Shown here one piece after another: positions 51,798 through 62,100 of a DNA stretch of 64,000 bases; the stretch's first letter is position 1; every line of letters begins with the position of its first letter. The stretch is from NCBI RefSeq assembly GCF_007665395.1, contig NZ_VDND01000001.1, positions 682,001 to 746,000 of the forward strand, given 5' to 3'. A program made the translations under genes and the position numbers. The notes below the pieces were generated by a model, which searched no databases, was not told where the DNA came from, and was given only the letters and a program-made list of their open reading frames with translations. The DNA is from Pseudomonas oryzihabitans. GTDB lineage: Bacteria; Pseudomonadota; Gammaproteobacteria; Pseudomonadales; Pseudomonadaceae.

Positions 51798-53450
51798 ATG
51801 TCGAAGTCCACGCGCGGCGCGTTCTACAGCCTGCTCGCCCTCCTCCGACCCTTTCGCGGCCTAGTGGCGGTGTCCATCGTGCTCGGCATGCTCGGCGGCA
51901 TCGCCATCACCTTACTGCTGGCCACCATCAACAATGCTCTGCACAACACCGCGGGCCTATCCCAGGGCGTGGTGCTCGCCTTCGCCGCGCTGTGCGGCCT
52001 GGCACTCGCCAGCTCCATCGTCTCGGACATGGGCACCAACTACGTCGGCCAGCGCATCATCGCCGCCCTGCGCAAGGATCTCGGCGAAAAGGTGCTGTCG
52101 GCGCCCATCGAACAGATCGAGCGCTACCGCGCCCATCGCCTGATTCCGGTGCTGACCCATGACGTCGACACCATCAGCGACTTCTCCTTCGCCTTCACCC
52201 CGCTGGCCATTTCCGCCACCGTCACCCTGGCCTGCTTGGGCTACCTCGCTTACCTGTCGGTGCCGCTGTTCCTGATCATGGTCGTGGCCATCGTCATAGG
52301 TACCGGCGTGCAGTACTGGGCTGGCGGCAAGGGCATCCGTGGCTTCGATCTGGCGCGGGATCACGAAGACGAACTGCAGCGTCACTACAGCGCCATCACC
52401 TCGGGGGCGAAGGAGCTGCGCATGCATCGCCCTCGGCGCTTCCGCATGAATCTCCACCGCATCCAGGAAACCGCTGACCTCATCAGTGCCATCCAGGTGC
52501 GTTCGGTGAACATCTACATCCTGGCCAAGACCTTCGGCTCCATGCTGTTCTTCGTGGTCATCGGCCTGGCCCTCGGCTACCAGGCCTATCGTCCCGATCC
52601 CGACCCCACCGTGATCACCGGCTTCGTCCTGGTGCTGCTCTACATGAAGGGTCCGCTGGAACACCTGGTGGGCTATCTACCGGTGGTGGGCAAGGCCAAG
52701 GTGGCCTTCGGTCGCATCAGCGAACTGGCCGAGCGCTTCTCTTCGCCCGAGGCCCACCTGCTCATGGAAGACAGCGAGGCGCCCAACACCGAAGTTCATC
52801 AATTGGAGCTGCGCCAGGTGACCTACAGCCCACCCCCGGTCGCCGGCAGCGAACCCTTCCACCTGGGCCCGATAAACCTGCGTATCCGCCAGGGCGACAT
52901 CATCTTCATCGTCGGCGAGAACGGCTCCGGCAAGACCACCCTGATCAAGCTGCTGCTCGGGCTCTACCAACCCCAAAGCGGAGAAATCCGCCTGAACGAA
53001 GCGCCGGTGACCGATCTCACCCGAGACGATTATCGCCAGCTGTTCACCACCGTCTTCGCCGACTACCACCTCTTCGATGACTTGGTGCAGGGCCAGGCCA
53101 AGGCCTCGCTGGACCAGGCGAGCCGCTACCTCGAGCGTCTGGAGCTGGCACACAAGGTCAGTGTACGCGACGGCGCTTTCACCACCACCGAGCTCTCCAC
53201 CGGCCAGCGCAAGCGCCTGGCTCTGGTCAACGCCTGGCTCGAAGAGCGCCCCGTGCTGGTCTTCGACGAATGGGCCGCGGACCAGGACCCGGCGTTCCGC
53301 CGGGTGTTCTACACCGAGCTGCTCCCGGAGCTGAAACGCCTGGGCAAGACACTCATCGTCATCAGCCATGACGACCGCTACTTCGATTCAGCCGACCAAC
53401 TGGTACGCCTGCGCAATGGCCGGATAGTCACTGCCGAGGTCCCGGCATAA
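51798..53450 (+). CDS. pvdE: PvdE, ABC exporter of the pyoverdine precursor
   Basis: The product is 550 residues with six membrane helices in the first 290 residues. A nucleotide-binding domain follows: Walker A GENGSGKTT (373-381), an atypical signature LSTGQRKRLAL, and Walker B VLVFDEWAADQDP. These are hallmarks of the SyrD/PvdE cyclic-peptide exporter family. It moves the acylated precursor from cytoplasm to periplasm. ACAGGAG precedes the ATG. fpvA begins 47 bp downstream with no promoter seen between, so the two genes are probably co-transcribed. Confidence 0.95.
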   Translation: MSKSTRGAFYSLLALLRPFRGLVAVSIVLGMLGGIAITLLLATINNALHNTAGLSQGVVLAFAALCGLALASSIVSDMGTNYVGQRIIAALRKDLGEKVLSAPIEQIERYRAHRLIPVLTHDVDTISDFSFAFTPLAISATVTLACLGYLAYLSVPLFLIMVVAIVIGTGVQYWAGGKGIRGFDLARDHEDELQRHYSAITSGAKELRMHRPRRFRMNLHRIQETADLISAIQVRSVNIYILAKTFGSMLFFVVIGLALGYQAYRPDPDPTVITGFVLVLLYMKGPLEHLVGYLPVVGKAKVAFGRISELAERFSSPEAHLLMEDSEAPNTEVHQLELRQVTYSPPPVAGSEPFHLGPINLRIRQGDIIFIVGENGSGKTTLIKLLLGLYQPQSGEIRLNEAPVTDLTRDDYRQLFTTVFADYHLFDDLVQGQAKASLDQASRYLERLELAHKVSVRDGAFTTTELSTGQRKRLALVNAWLEERPVLVFDEWAADQDPAFRRVFYTELLPELKRLGKTLIVISHDDRYFDSADQLVRLRNGRIVTAEVPA

Positions 53451-53497
53451 CGCTTTTCGCACTACCAACAACACAACACTAGAAGGGAGCACACAAT

Positions 53498-55942
53498 ATG
53501 CCAGCACCTTGCAGTCTCAGCCCTCTGAGTAAGGCCTTGCGGCTTAATCTCGCGTTCCGGCGTACTTTATCCCCACAGACGCTCGCTCTGGCTATGGCCT
53601 TCTCATTGGTGAGCCATGTCCAAGCCGCCGACCGAGACTTCAATATCCCCGGACAATCACTCAGCAGCGCCATCCAGGCGTTCGGCCAAGCTGCGAATAT
53701 CCAGGTGCTCTACAATCCACAAGACCTAACTGGCCTAAGAAGTAATGCCGTAAAGGGCCGGTTGAGTACCGAGCAGGCTATGACAACCCTACTCCAGGGA
53801 ACGGGTATCTCTTACCGAATGGACGGTAATACCCTCATCCTGAGCGCTAACAAGCATGACGGCGATACCGTGCAATTGGGGGAAACCGACATCGTCGGTC
53901 AATTCGCGGGCACAACGACCGAAGGCACCGGCTCCTACACCACGAAGGCGACTTCCGCAGCAACGGGCCTGACCCTGTCTCCCCGCGAAACCCCGCAATC
54001 GGTGAGCGTCCTCTCACGACAGCGCATTGATGACCAGAATCTGGTAACCGTCGCCGATATTCTAGGCAATGCGCCTGGCATCGCCACCCTGCAGCTCGAC
54101 AGCGAGCGCACGGTGTTTTCTTCCCGTGGCTTCTCGATCAACAACTTCCAGTACGACGGCATTTCCAGTTACTACAAGAGCAACTATGCCGCGGGTGAAT
54201 CGGAGCTGGATTCCTCCATCTATGATCGGGTCGAAATCGTGCGGGGTTCTACGGGCCTACTCGCTGGCGCTGGCGAGCCCTCGGCATCAGTCAATCTGGT
54301 ACGTAAACGCGCCGATAGCCGGGAGTTCCAAGGCGAAGCCCAGATCAGCGCTGGTTCCTGGGATAACTATCGCAGCATGCTGGACCTGTCCGGCCCCCTT
54401 ACCTCGACGGGTAACGTCCGCGGCCGCCTTGTAGGCGCCTACCAAGACAAGAAGGCCTTCTTCGATCGCTATTCACGGCAAACCCAGGTGCTGTACGGCG
54501 TGGTCGACGCCGATCTGACCGATGCCACCACCTTGAGCCTGGGTGCCAGCTACCAGAAGAGCAACGCCAACGGCCTCACCTATGGCGGTGTGCCGCTATG
54601 GTACAAGGACGGCTCGCGAACCAATTTCAGCCGTTCCTTCACCGTCGCGCCAAAATGGAACTCGGAAGACGTCGAGGTCGAGAACGTTTTCATCAACCTC
54701 GATCACCGCTTCGACAACGACTGGAAGGCCCAAGCGCAAATCATGTACGGCCGTAATCGAGTCGACAACGCCCGAATGTTCGTCTGGGGTTTTCCCGATC
54801 GAGAGACCGGGCTGATCGCCGACGAGCCCTCCCGCGTACGCTTCCCGGGTGAGCGTGAACAGGACAGCTACGACCTGAGGTTCTCCGGGCCCTTCCAGTT
54901 GCTGGGCCGGGAACACGAAGCGATCATCGGTACCAGTTACTTCGATCAGGACTATTCCTATGACTGGATCGGTGCCAACACACCTTGGAACTCGCCGCTG
55001 AACGTTGCCGACTTCGGTCACGTGGCGAAACCGGACTGGGACTATGCCTCCCGTGAGCTATCCGAGCGCAACCACACCAAGCAAGCTGCCGCCTACGGCG
55101 CCCTACGCTTCTCACTGGCCGATCCTTTGAAGCTGATCCTGGGCGGGCGCTTTACCCGCTATGAGCGGGAAGGGGCGGGCTGGGCATCGTCGGGCGCCTT
55201 TGAATACCAGGACCACAAGTTCATTCCCTACGCTGGACTGGTCTACAACATCAATCAGACCTATTCGGTCTACGCCAGCTATACCAGCATCTTCAACTTC
55301 CAAGATTACAGAGATCGCAACGGCGGCTGGCTGGAGCCGGTGACTGGCGATGCCTACGAGACCGGTATCAAGGGTGAGTTCTTCGATGGCCGACTCAACG
55401 CCTCTCTGGCCGCGTTCAAGATCGTGCAGGACAAGCTCGGCCAGCAGGACACCGGCTATCTGGTGCCGGGCACCGACAGCCCCGCCTACTATTCCACTGA
55501 TGGCGCCACCTCCAAAGGCCTGGAACTGGAAATATCCGGTGAGCTCGCGCCCGGCTGGCAGGCGTTTTTCTTCGCCACCCACTACAGCGCCAAGGACGCG
55601 GAACACCAGCAGGTGAACACCTACCTGCCGAGAACCATGGTGCGGCTGTTCACCACCTACCAACTACCCGGCGCCTGGCACCAACTGACGGTAGGCGGCG
55701 GGACCAACTGGCAGAGCCGTATCTATTACGACAATGTCGGCCCCAATGGCGAACGCCAGGAGCAGTCCGGCTACCTGCTGGCCAGCCTGATGGCGCGCTA
55801 TGACATCACGCCCCAGCTGTCCGCGCAGATGAACGTCAACAACCTGTTCGACAAAGAGTACCAGACCGCGGTGAACTGGTACGGGCAAGGCATCTGGGGC
55901 ACTCCACGCAATGTCGAGGCGTCGCTGAGCTACAAGTTCTGA
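53498..55942 (+). CDS. fpvA: FpvA-type ferri-pyoverdine TonB receptor
   Basis: This 814-residue receptor has a signal peptide (cleavage near VQAAD). An STN signalling domain (FNIPGQSLSSAIQAFGQ, TLLQGTGISYRM, about 46-118), a TonB box region, plug (RETPQSVSVLSRQRIDDQN, GSTGLLAGAGEPSASVNLVRKR) and a barrel ending in SLSYKF follow. It imports iron-loaded pyoverdine and signals through an FpvR protein to sigma factors. Its position between pvdE and the synthetase matches P. aeruginosa. The first third is more AT-rich than the pvd genes around it. AAGGGAG lies before the ATG. Confidence 0.94.
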   Translation: MPAPCSLSPLSKALRLNLAFRRTLSPQTLALAMAFSLVSHVQAADRDFNIPGQSLSSAIQAFGQAANIQVLYNPQDLTGLRSNAVKGRLSTEQAMTTLLQGTGISYRMDGNTLILSANKHDGDTVQLGETDIVGQFAGTTTEGTGSYTTKATSAATGLTLSPRETPQSVSVLSRQRIDDQNLVTVADILGNAPGIATLQLDSERTVFSSRGFSINNFQYDGISSYYKSNYAAGESELDSSIYDRVEIVRGSTGLLAGAGEPSASVNLVRKRADSREFQGEAQISAGSWDNYRSMLDLSGPLTSTGNVRGRLVGAYQDKKAFFDRYSRQTQVLYGVVDADLTDATTLSLGASYQKSNANGLTYGGVPLWYKDGSRTNFSRSFTVAPKWNSEDVEVENVFINLDHRFDNDWKAQAQIMYGRNRVDNARMFVWGFPDRETGLIADEPSRVRFPGEREQDSYDLRFSGPFQLLGREHEAIIGTSYFDQDYSYDWIGANTPWNSPLNVADFGHVAKPDWDYASRELSERNHTKQAAAYGALRFSLADPLKLILGGRFTRYEREGAGWASSGAFEYQDHKFIPYAGLVYNINQTYSVYASYTSIFNFQDYRDRNGGWLEPVTGDAYETGIKGEFFDGRLNASLAAFKIVQDKLGQQDTGYLVPGTDSPAYYSTDGATSKGLELEISGELAPGWQAFFFATHYSAKDAEHQQVNTYLPRTMVRLFTTYQLPGAWHQLTVGGGTNWQSRIYYDNVGPNGERQEQSGYLLASLMARYDITPQLSAQMNVNNLFDKEYQTAVNWYGQGIWGTPRNVEASLSYKF

Positions 55943-55954
55943 GCCAATAGGGAG

Positions 55955-55982
55955 TGCCGCGGGGATTACCGTCCCCACGGCA
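55955..55982 (+). terminator. Hairpin after fpvA
   Basis: TGCCGCGGGGA (55955-55965) pairs with TCCCCACGGCA (55972-55982) with a single C-A mismatch and a 6-base loop, 12 bp after the stop codon. No strong T-run follows. Confidence 0.6.
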
Positions 55983-56139
55983 TGCTCATCTTCTCCTGAA
56001 AACCGCCACGCTCGCGGATCGTATGTTGTCGTCAGCTGGCGGCTGGAGTGAACGCTCGATGTCGGGGGCTGGCCGGGGCACTACAACCCGGCTCGGATCG
56101 CAACTCTAGGTCGTCGCTGCACACAATGCCTTCGCGCAC

Positions 56140-56167
56140 CCTGACGCCCTACTCTTAGGGCGTCAGG
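56140..56167. terminator. Perfect 12-bp hairpin at the end of the synthetase gene
   Basis: CCTGACGCCCTA (56140-56151) and TAGGGCGTCAGG (56156-56167) are exact reverse complements around a 4-base loop, 8 bp past the synthetase stop on the minus strand. It probably ends that very long transcript. A bidirectional role is possible. Confidence 0.7.
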
Positions 56168-56175
56168 ATCCTAAC

Positions 56176-59100
56176 CTATCGTCCTCGCTCTCCGCGGCTG
56201 CGTAGCTCGCCCACGCTTCTGGCCGCCGATCCCAACAGGAATCCATCGAGCGCGCGCTGCAGCTCAAGGCAGAGCCGGTCAACGTCCGCTGCCAGGAAGA
56301 GATCCTGACGAAAATCGAAATGACAGGTCCAGACCTCGTCACGCTCCACGTACAGGGTCAGCGGCGTGCAGGTCTGTTCATGGTGCTCCATCGCCAGAAA
56401 CTCCACGCCGTCTCGATCGCACTCGGGGGAAGATAGCTCGCCCGGATAGTTCTCGAAGACGATCACCGTATCGAACGCCTCCTGCTCCGTTGCGAAGGTG
56501 TCGGCGGAGAAGGTATAGCCATGCTCCCGAAGTTGCAGATTCGCCACCTGCAGCCCCTGTAGCCAGTCGCCGATGCTGAGTTCGGGAAGAATATCTACCA
56601 CCAGAGGCACATCGTTGATGTACAGCCCCAGCTGTCGCTCGACCGCAGGCAATTCGGCCGGACGCCCGGCCAGCGTCACCCCATAGCCGACCGTCGAGCG
56701 CTGCAGCGTCTGGCCGAGCACCAGGGTCCAGGCGGCCTGGAACAGGGTGTTGACGGTGACCCGCTGTTGTCGCGCAAAATTATCGAGCGCCTGGCTGGTC
56801 GATGCCTCGAGGGCGAGGAAACGATGCCCATGGCCGGACGCCAGCTGTCGCTCATCCGGCTGCAAGGCCTCGGCAAGGCGACCTCCCGCGCCGAGGCGGT
56901 CCAGTTGCTCGCGCCAGAAGCGCCGATCCGCAACGGCATCGCGCTGCTGCAACCAGGCGATGTAATCGCGAAAACCTGTCGGTCGAGGGGGCAATTGGTC
57001 TTGCAGGTAGGCCTGCATGAGGTCTTCATAGAGACGCGCGGCACTCCAGCCATCCAGTAATACATGGTGGCTAGTCAAGACGACTTGGTAGTCCCGCTCA
57101 GCTACCTGGATGATCAGTAGACGCATCAGGGGTGGCGTTGCGAGGTCGAAACCAAGGCAGCGATCGGCCAGTAGGTGGGCCGCCAACTCGCTGGTACTCC
57201 AGGCACGACCATCGACGCGGGCGAAGGGGGCGACTACGCCCCGCTGGACCACCTGCAAGGGCGGCTCGGTCGCCGTGAAGCCGGTTCGCAATACGCTATG
57301 GGCATCGAGCGTGAGCTGCCAGGCCCGCTGCAGGCGCTCCGGCACCAGGTTACGCACCTTGAGGATATGCTGGCAGATGAAGTCGCCATCCTGCCCAGTC
57401 TCACTCGTCACCATCTGGTACTGCATCGGTGTGAGCGGATAGATATCCTCGACCTGCGACGGGTCCAGCCCGAGGTCATCGAGCTGCTGCTGGGACAAAC
57501 CGGCAAGGGGTACATCTGACGGTGTCAAACCACCCGCGCCCGAACGACAACAATGTTCCACCAGTAGCTGCAGCTCTTCCTGGAAGGCCTGCGCCAAGTC
57601 CTCGATGGCAGCGCGCGCGAAGACCTCGCGGCTGAAGGTCCAGGCGAAGTTCAAGACGCCAGCGTAGACCTGGCCATTGATGCTCAAACTATTGCCGAGC
57701 GGCGCCGACACGGCCTGGTCGGCGCCAGCACGATCCGTTGAGAAGCGGTAGGCGGTTGCCGTATTCCCTACTTCGCCGCCGGTGAACTGGCCCAGATAGT
57801 TGAAGGTAATGCGCGGCTCCGGCAGCGCCGCCAGCGCTTCGCGGCTGCGTTGATCACCCAGGTAACGCAGCATGCCGAAGCCTAGGCCACGGTTAGGCAC
57901 GGCGCGCAGTTGCTCCTTGATCGCCATGATGGAGCGCCCCAGCTGCGCCTCCGGCGTCAACGCCAGTGGATAGATGCTGGTGAACCAGCCGAGGGTGCGA
58001 CTCAGATCGAGTCTTCCGGACAGGTCTTCGCGGCCATGCCCCTCCAGTTGGATCAACGCCTGCCTGGTGCCTGTCCAGCGGCAGATAACCCTGGACAGAG
58101 CTGTGAGCAGCAGATCGTTGATGTGCGTCCGATAGGCAGCGGGGGCCAAGTGGAGCAACTGACGGGTCGTCTCGACATCCAGACGGCTGTGGACGCTGAC
58201 GGCGGAATTCAGAGTCTTGTCCCCGTCCAGATTCGCACCAGGCAGATCCACCTGCGCGCCTTCCAATTGCCGTTGCCAGTAATCCAGCTCCCGCGCGATA
58301 GCCTCACTGCCGGCGAAGGCGAGCAACTGACGAGACCACTCCTGCAGTGAACTGGTCTTGGCCGGTAGTCGCAGCGGCTTCCCCGCCGCTAGTTGACGGT
58401 AGGCCAGCTCCAGATCTTCCAGCAGAATCCGCCAGGAAACTCCGTCCACCACCAGGTGGTGGATCACCAGCACCAGTCGCTGGCTGCCGTCGGTCAACTC
58501 TGCCAGGACGGCCCGCAAGAGGACGCCACGGGCGAGATCGAGACTGCGCTGCACAGCTTCTCCCACCGTTTCCAGTTCACCAACATCGGCGAGGGTGGCC
58601 ACTGCCAGGCAGCCACCGGACTGCGCATGGGCGGCGTCCAGCTCGGCCACGCTCTGGAAGCGTGCACCGCCTTCCCGGAACGTCAGCCGCAAGGCATCGT
58701 GATGGATTAGCAGGCCGCGCAGTGCCTGTTCGAGCACGGCCGCTTTCCAGATCGGTCGATCGGCCTCCAGCACGACCGACTGGTTCCAATGCTGCCGTTC
58801 CGGAATGTCCTGCGCGAAGAACCAGTGCTGGATAGGGCTCAAGTCCAGGTCACCGGTGACCGGGCCCTGGTCGATGACGAAGGCTTCGGCAGCCTCTGCT
58901 ACCCGGGCCAGCGCCTGGATGGTCTGTTGCTCGAACACGGCCTTCGGCGTCATTTGTATACCGACCTGACGGGCACGGCTCACCAATTGCAGGGAAAGGA
59001 TCGAATCGCCACCCACTTCGAAGAAATTGTCGGTCACTCCTAGCCTCGGGACCTGCAGGACGTCTTGCCACAGGGCCACCAGTTGCCGCTCCAGCAGGGT

Positions 59101-62100
59101 CTCCGGCGCCACGTAAGGTCGCTCATCGTCCAAGCGCGGGAGGGGCAAGGCCTTGCGGTCCAGCTTGCCATTCGGCGTCAGCGGCAAAGCGTCCAGCACC
59201 TGCAGATGGGCAGGCACCATGTAGTCGGGCAGGCGCGCCCTGAGCGCATCGCGTAGCCCCTGCAGCCAGGCTTGGCGCGCCGTGGTCGCCATCCGCTCCA
59301 AGGGCACCGCATAACCCACCAGTTGCTTGCCACCCGCGCCGTCCAGAGCAATGACCACCGCCTCGCGGACCTCGGGCAGCTCGCGCAGCCGCGCCTCTAT
59401 CTCGCCCAGCTCGATACGGAAGCCACGAATCTTCACCTGGAGGTCGATACGGCCCAGGTAGTCCATAACGCCATCGGGACGGGCACGTGTCAGGTCGCCG
59501 CTACGATATAGCCGCTCGCCTTCGCCGAACGGATCTGGAACGAAGCGCTCGGCAGTGAGTGCCGGCCGCGCCAGATAGCCTCGCGCCACCCCCTCGCCGC
59601 CGAGATAAAGCTCGCCCGCCATGTTCACCGGCAAGAGATTCAAGTCGCCATCCAGCACGTAGCCGCGGCGCTTGCCCAGCAGTGTGCCGATAGGCGCATA
59701 GGCCGCCCCGCAGTCGTCGCTGCGCGCCGCCTTCCAGAGCAGCGGCGTCACCACCGTTTCCGTAGGGCCATAGCCATTGAAGAGATACTGTGGCCGTAAG
59801 GCACGCCAGGCGAGCTCATAGCTGGCCTGGGGCACGGCGTCGCCACCGAAGCAATAGACCCTCACTGGCGGCGGGCTACCCTCCGTCTGGGCATGTTCCG
59901 CCAGCTGTTGCAGATAGACCGGCGGGAACACCGCGAGGGTCACCTCATGCCGCTGCATCTGGGCGTAGGTCCGCTCCGGCGGCCAGAGCTCGTCGTCGCG
60001 GATCAGGACGCGGGCACCGTTGATCAGGGGGTGCATCCAGCCCTCGTGGGCTCCATCGAAGGCGAACGACATGAAATGCAGCTCGCAGTCGCTGGCCGTG
60101 GTCTCGTAACGCTCGCCCGTCGCCCGGATGTGCGAGGCCAGGGGCCCATGGGCCACCGACACACCCTTGGGCTGTCCCGTGGAACCGGAGGTGTAGATCA
60201 CATAGGCGAGATTGTCCGCGCAAAGGTCTACCGCGGGCGGCTGGTTCGGATAATCCTGCCAGGCCTGCGGCTGGTCCACTGCCAGACAGAGCATCCCGCT
60301 CGCCAGCGGCAGTTGGCCGATGAGGTCGGTCTGGCTCAATACCAGCGTCGCCTGGCAGTCCTCGAGCATGTACGCCAGCCGTTCGGGTGGGTAGGCGATG
60401 TCCAGCGGCACATAGGCTCCGCCGGCCTTGAGCACAGCCAGGAAGGCCACCATGATGTCCGCCGAGCGGGGCATGGCAATGGCCACCTTAGCCTCTGGCC
60501 CTACCCCCCGCTCGACCAGATGCCGGGCCAGTTGGTTGGCTCTTCGATCGAGCTCGCCATAGCTCAGCGCCTGGTCGGCGAAAATCACTGCGGGCGCTGT
60601 GGGGGTCAGACGTGCCCACTCCGCGACCCACTCATGCACGAAGCCTCGGCACGCTGACTGCTCCGCGGTCTGGTCCCACTGCTTCAGGAGCGCGACGCGC
60701 TCGGCCCCAGCTACCAGGGAAAGCGACCCAAGGCACGCCTCTGGATCAGCGATCAGGCTTTCCAGCAGGTGCAGGAAATGTCTCGCCAGCGCGCTGACGG
60801 CCGCTTCGGCTACCAGACTTCTGCTATAGCTGAAGTGCAGGTCGAGGGTATCGGCCAGATTCACTGCCAGGGTCAGGGGGTAATTGGTTTGCTCGTGATT
60901 GCGGATGGCACCGAAGCTCAATCCTCCGGGCGATGCCTGTTGCAGCGCCTCCGCCACGGGATAGTTCTCGAACACCACCAGGCTATCGAACAGCGCGGCG
61001 CCGCCCAGGCCGGCCCAGCGCTGTACCTGATGCAATGGCGTGTATTCGTGTTCGCGCAGCAGTAGGTTGAGCGTTTGCACCTCGTGCAGCAGCGTGCGGA
61101 TCTCCTGCTCTGGATGCAGGGTGACGAGCACCGGCAAGGTATTGATGAACAGCCCCAGTTGGGTCTCGACACCGGGCAGGTCCGCAGGCCGTCCAGCCAT
61201 GGTCGCCCCGAAGCAGACCGTGGTCTGCCCCGTGTATCGATACAGCAGCACCGCCCAGGCGGACTGGATCAGGGTGTTGACCGTGACCCGCTGCCGACGA
61301 GCCAGATCCACCAGTCGCTGGGTAAGGTTCATATCCAGGCGACAGGGGAACTGCCCCTGCCCGCTCGCCGTGGACGCTGCCACCGGCAGGGTCTGGATGA
61401 GTCGGGTGGGCTCGTCGATCGCCCTCAAGCGCTCGCGCCAGAAACGTTCGGTGGCCGCCGGATCGCGCTGTTGCAGCCAGGCGAGATAGTCACGATAGCG
61501 GCCCGCCGGCTCGGTCGGTGCCTGCCCGGCATAATGCTGCAGTACCTCCCCCAACAAACGCGAAGTGCTCCAGCCGTCTAGCAGGATGTGGTGATGGGTC
61601 AGTACTAGGTGGTGGCGACGTTCGCCCGTGCGGAACACGGCCAGACGGATCAGGCAATCACTGGCCAGGTCGAATCCCTGACGCCGGTCTTCTTCGGCCC
61701 AGTTGTCCAGGGCCGCCGTACTATTCTCCGGGCTGCGCCAATCCGCCACCTGGAAGGGCAGCTCCCGGCGGCGATGTATCAGCTGTACCGGTTGCTTAAG
61801 CTCGCTCAGGAAGGTGGCGCGCAGGACCTCGTGGCGATCCAGGACCGCTTGCCAGGCCTGCCGGAAAACCTCGACGTCGAGTCCCTCCACGTCCAGGCGC
61901 AACTGGTTGACGTAATCGCCCGCCTCGCGCTCGTAAAGGGTATGGAACAGCATGCCCTGCTGCAGCGGGGCCAGGGGCAGAAGGTCGGCGATGGCCGCGG
62001 CGGGCAGAGGCAGTTGGTCGATGTCCTGCTGGTCCAGGGCGACCAAGGGAAAATCGGCGGGAGTCGCGCCGCTGTTGTCCGCACAGTGAGCGATGAGGGC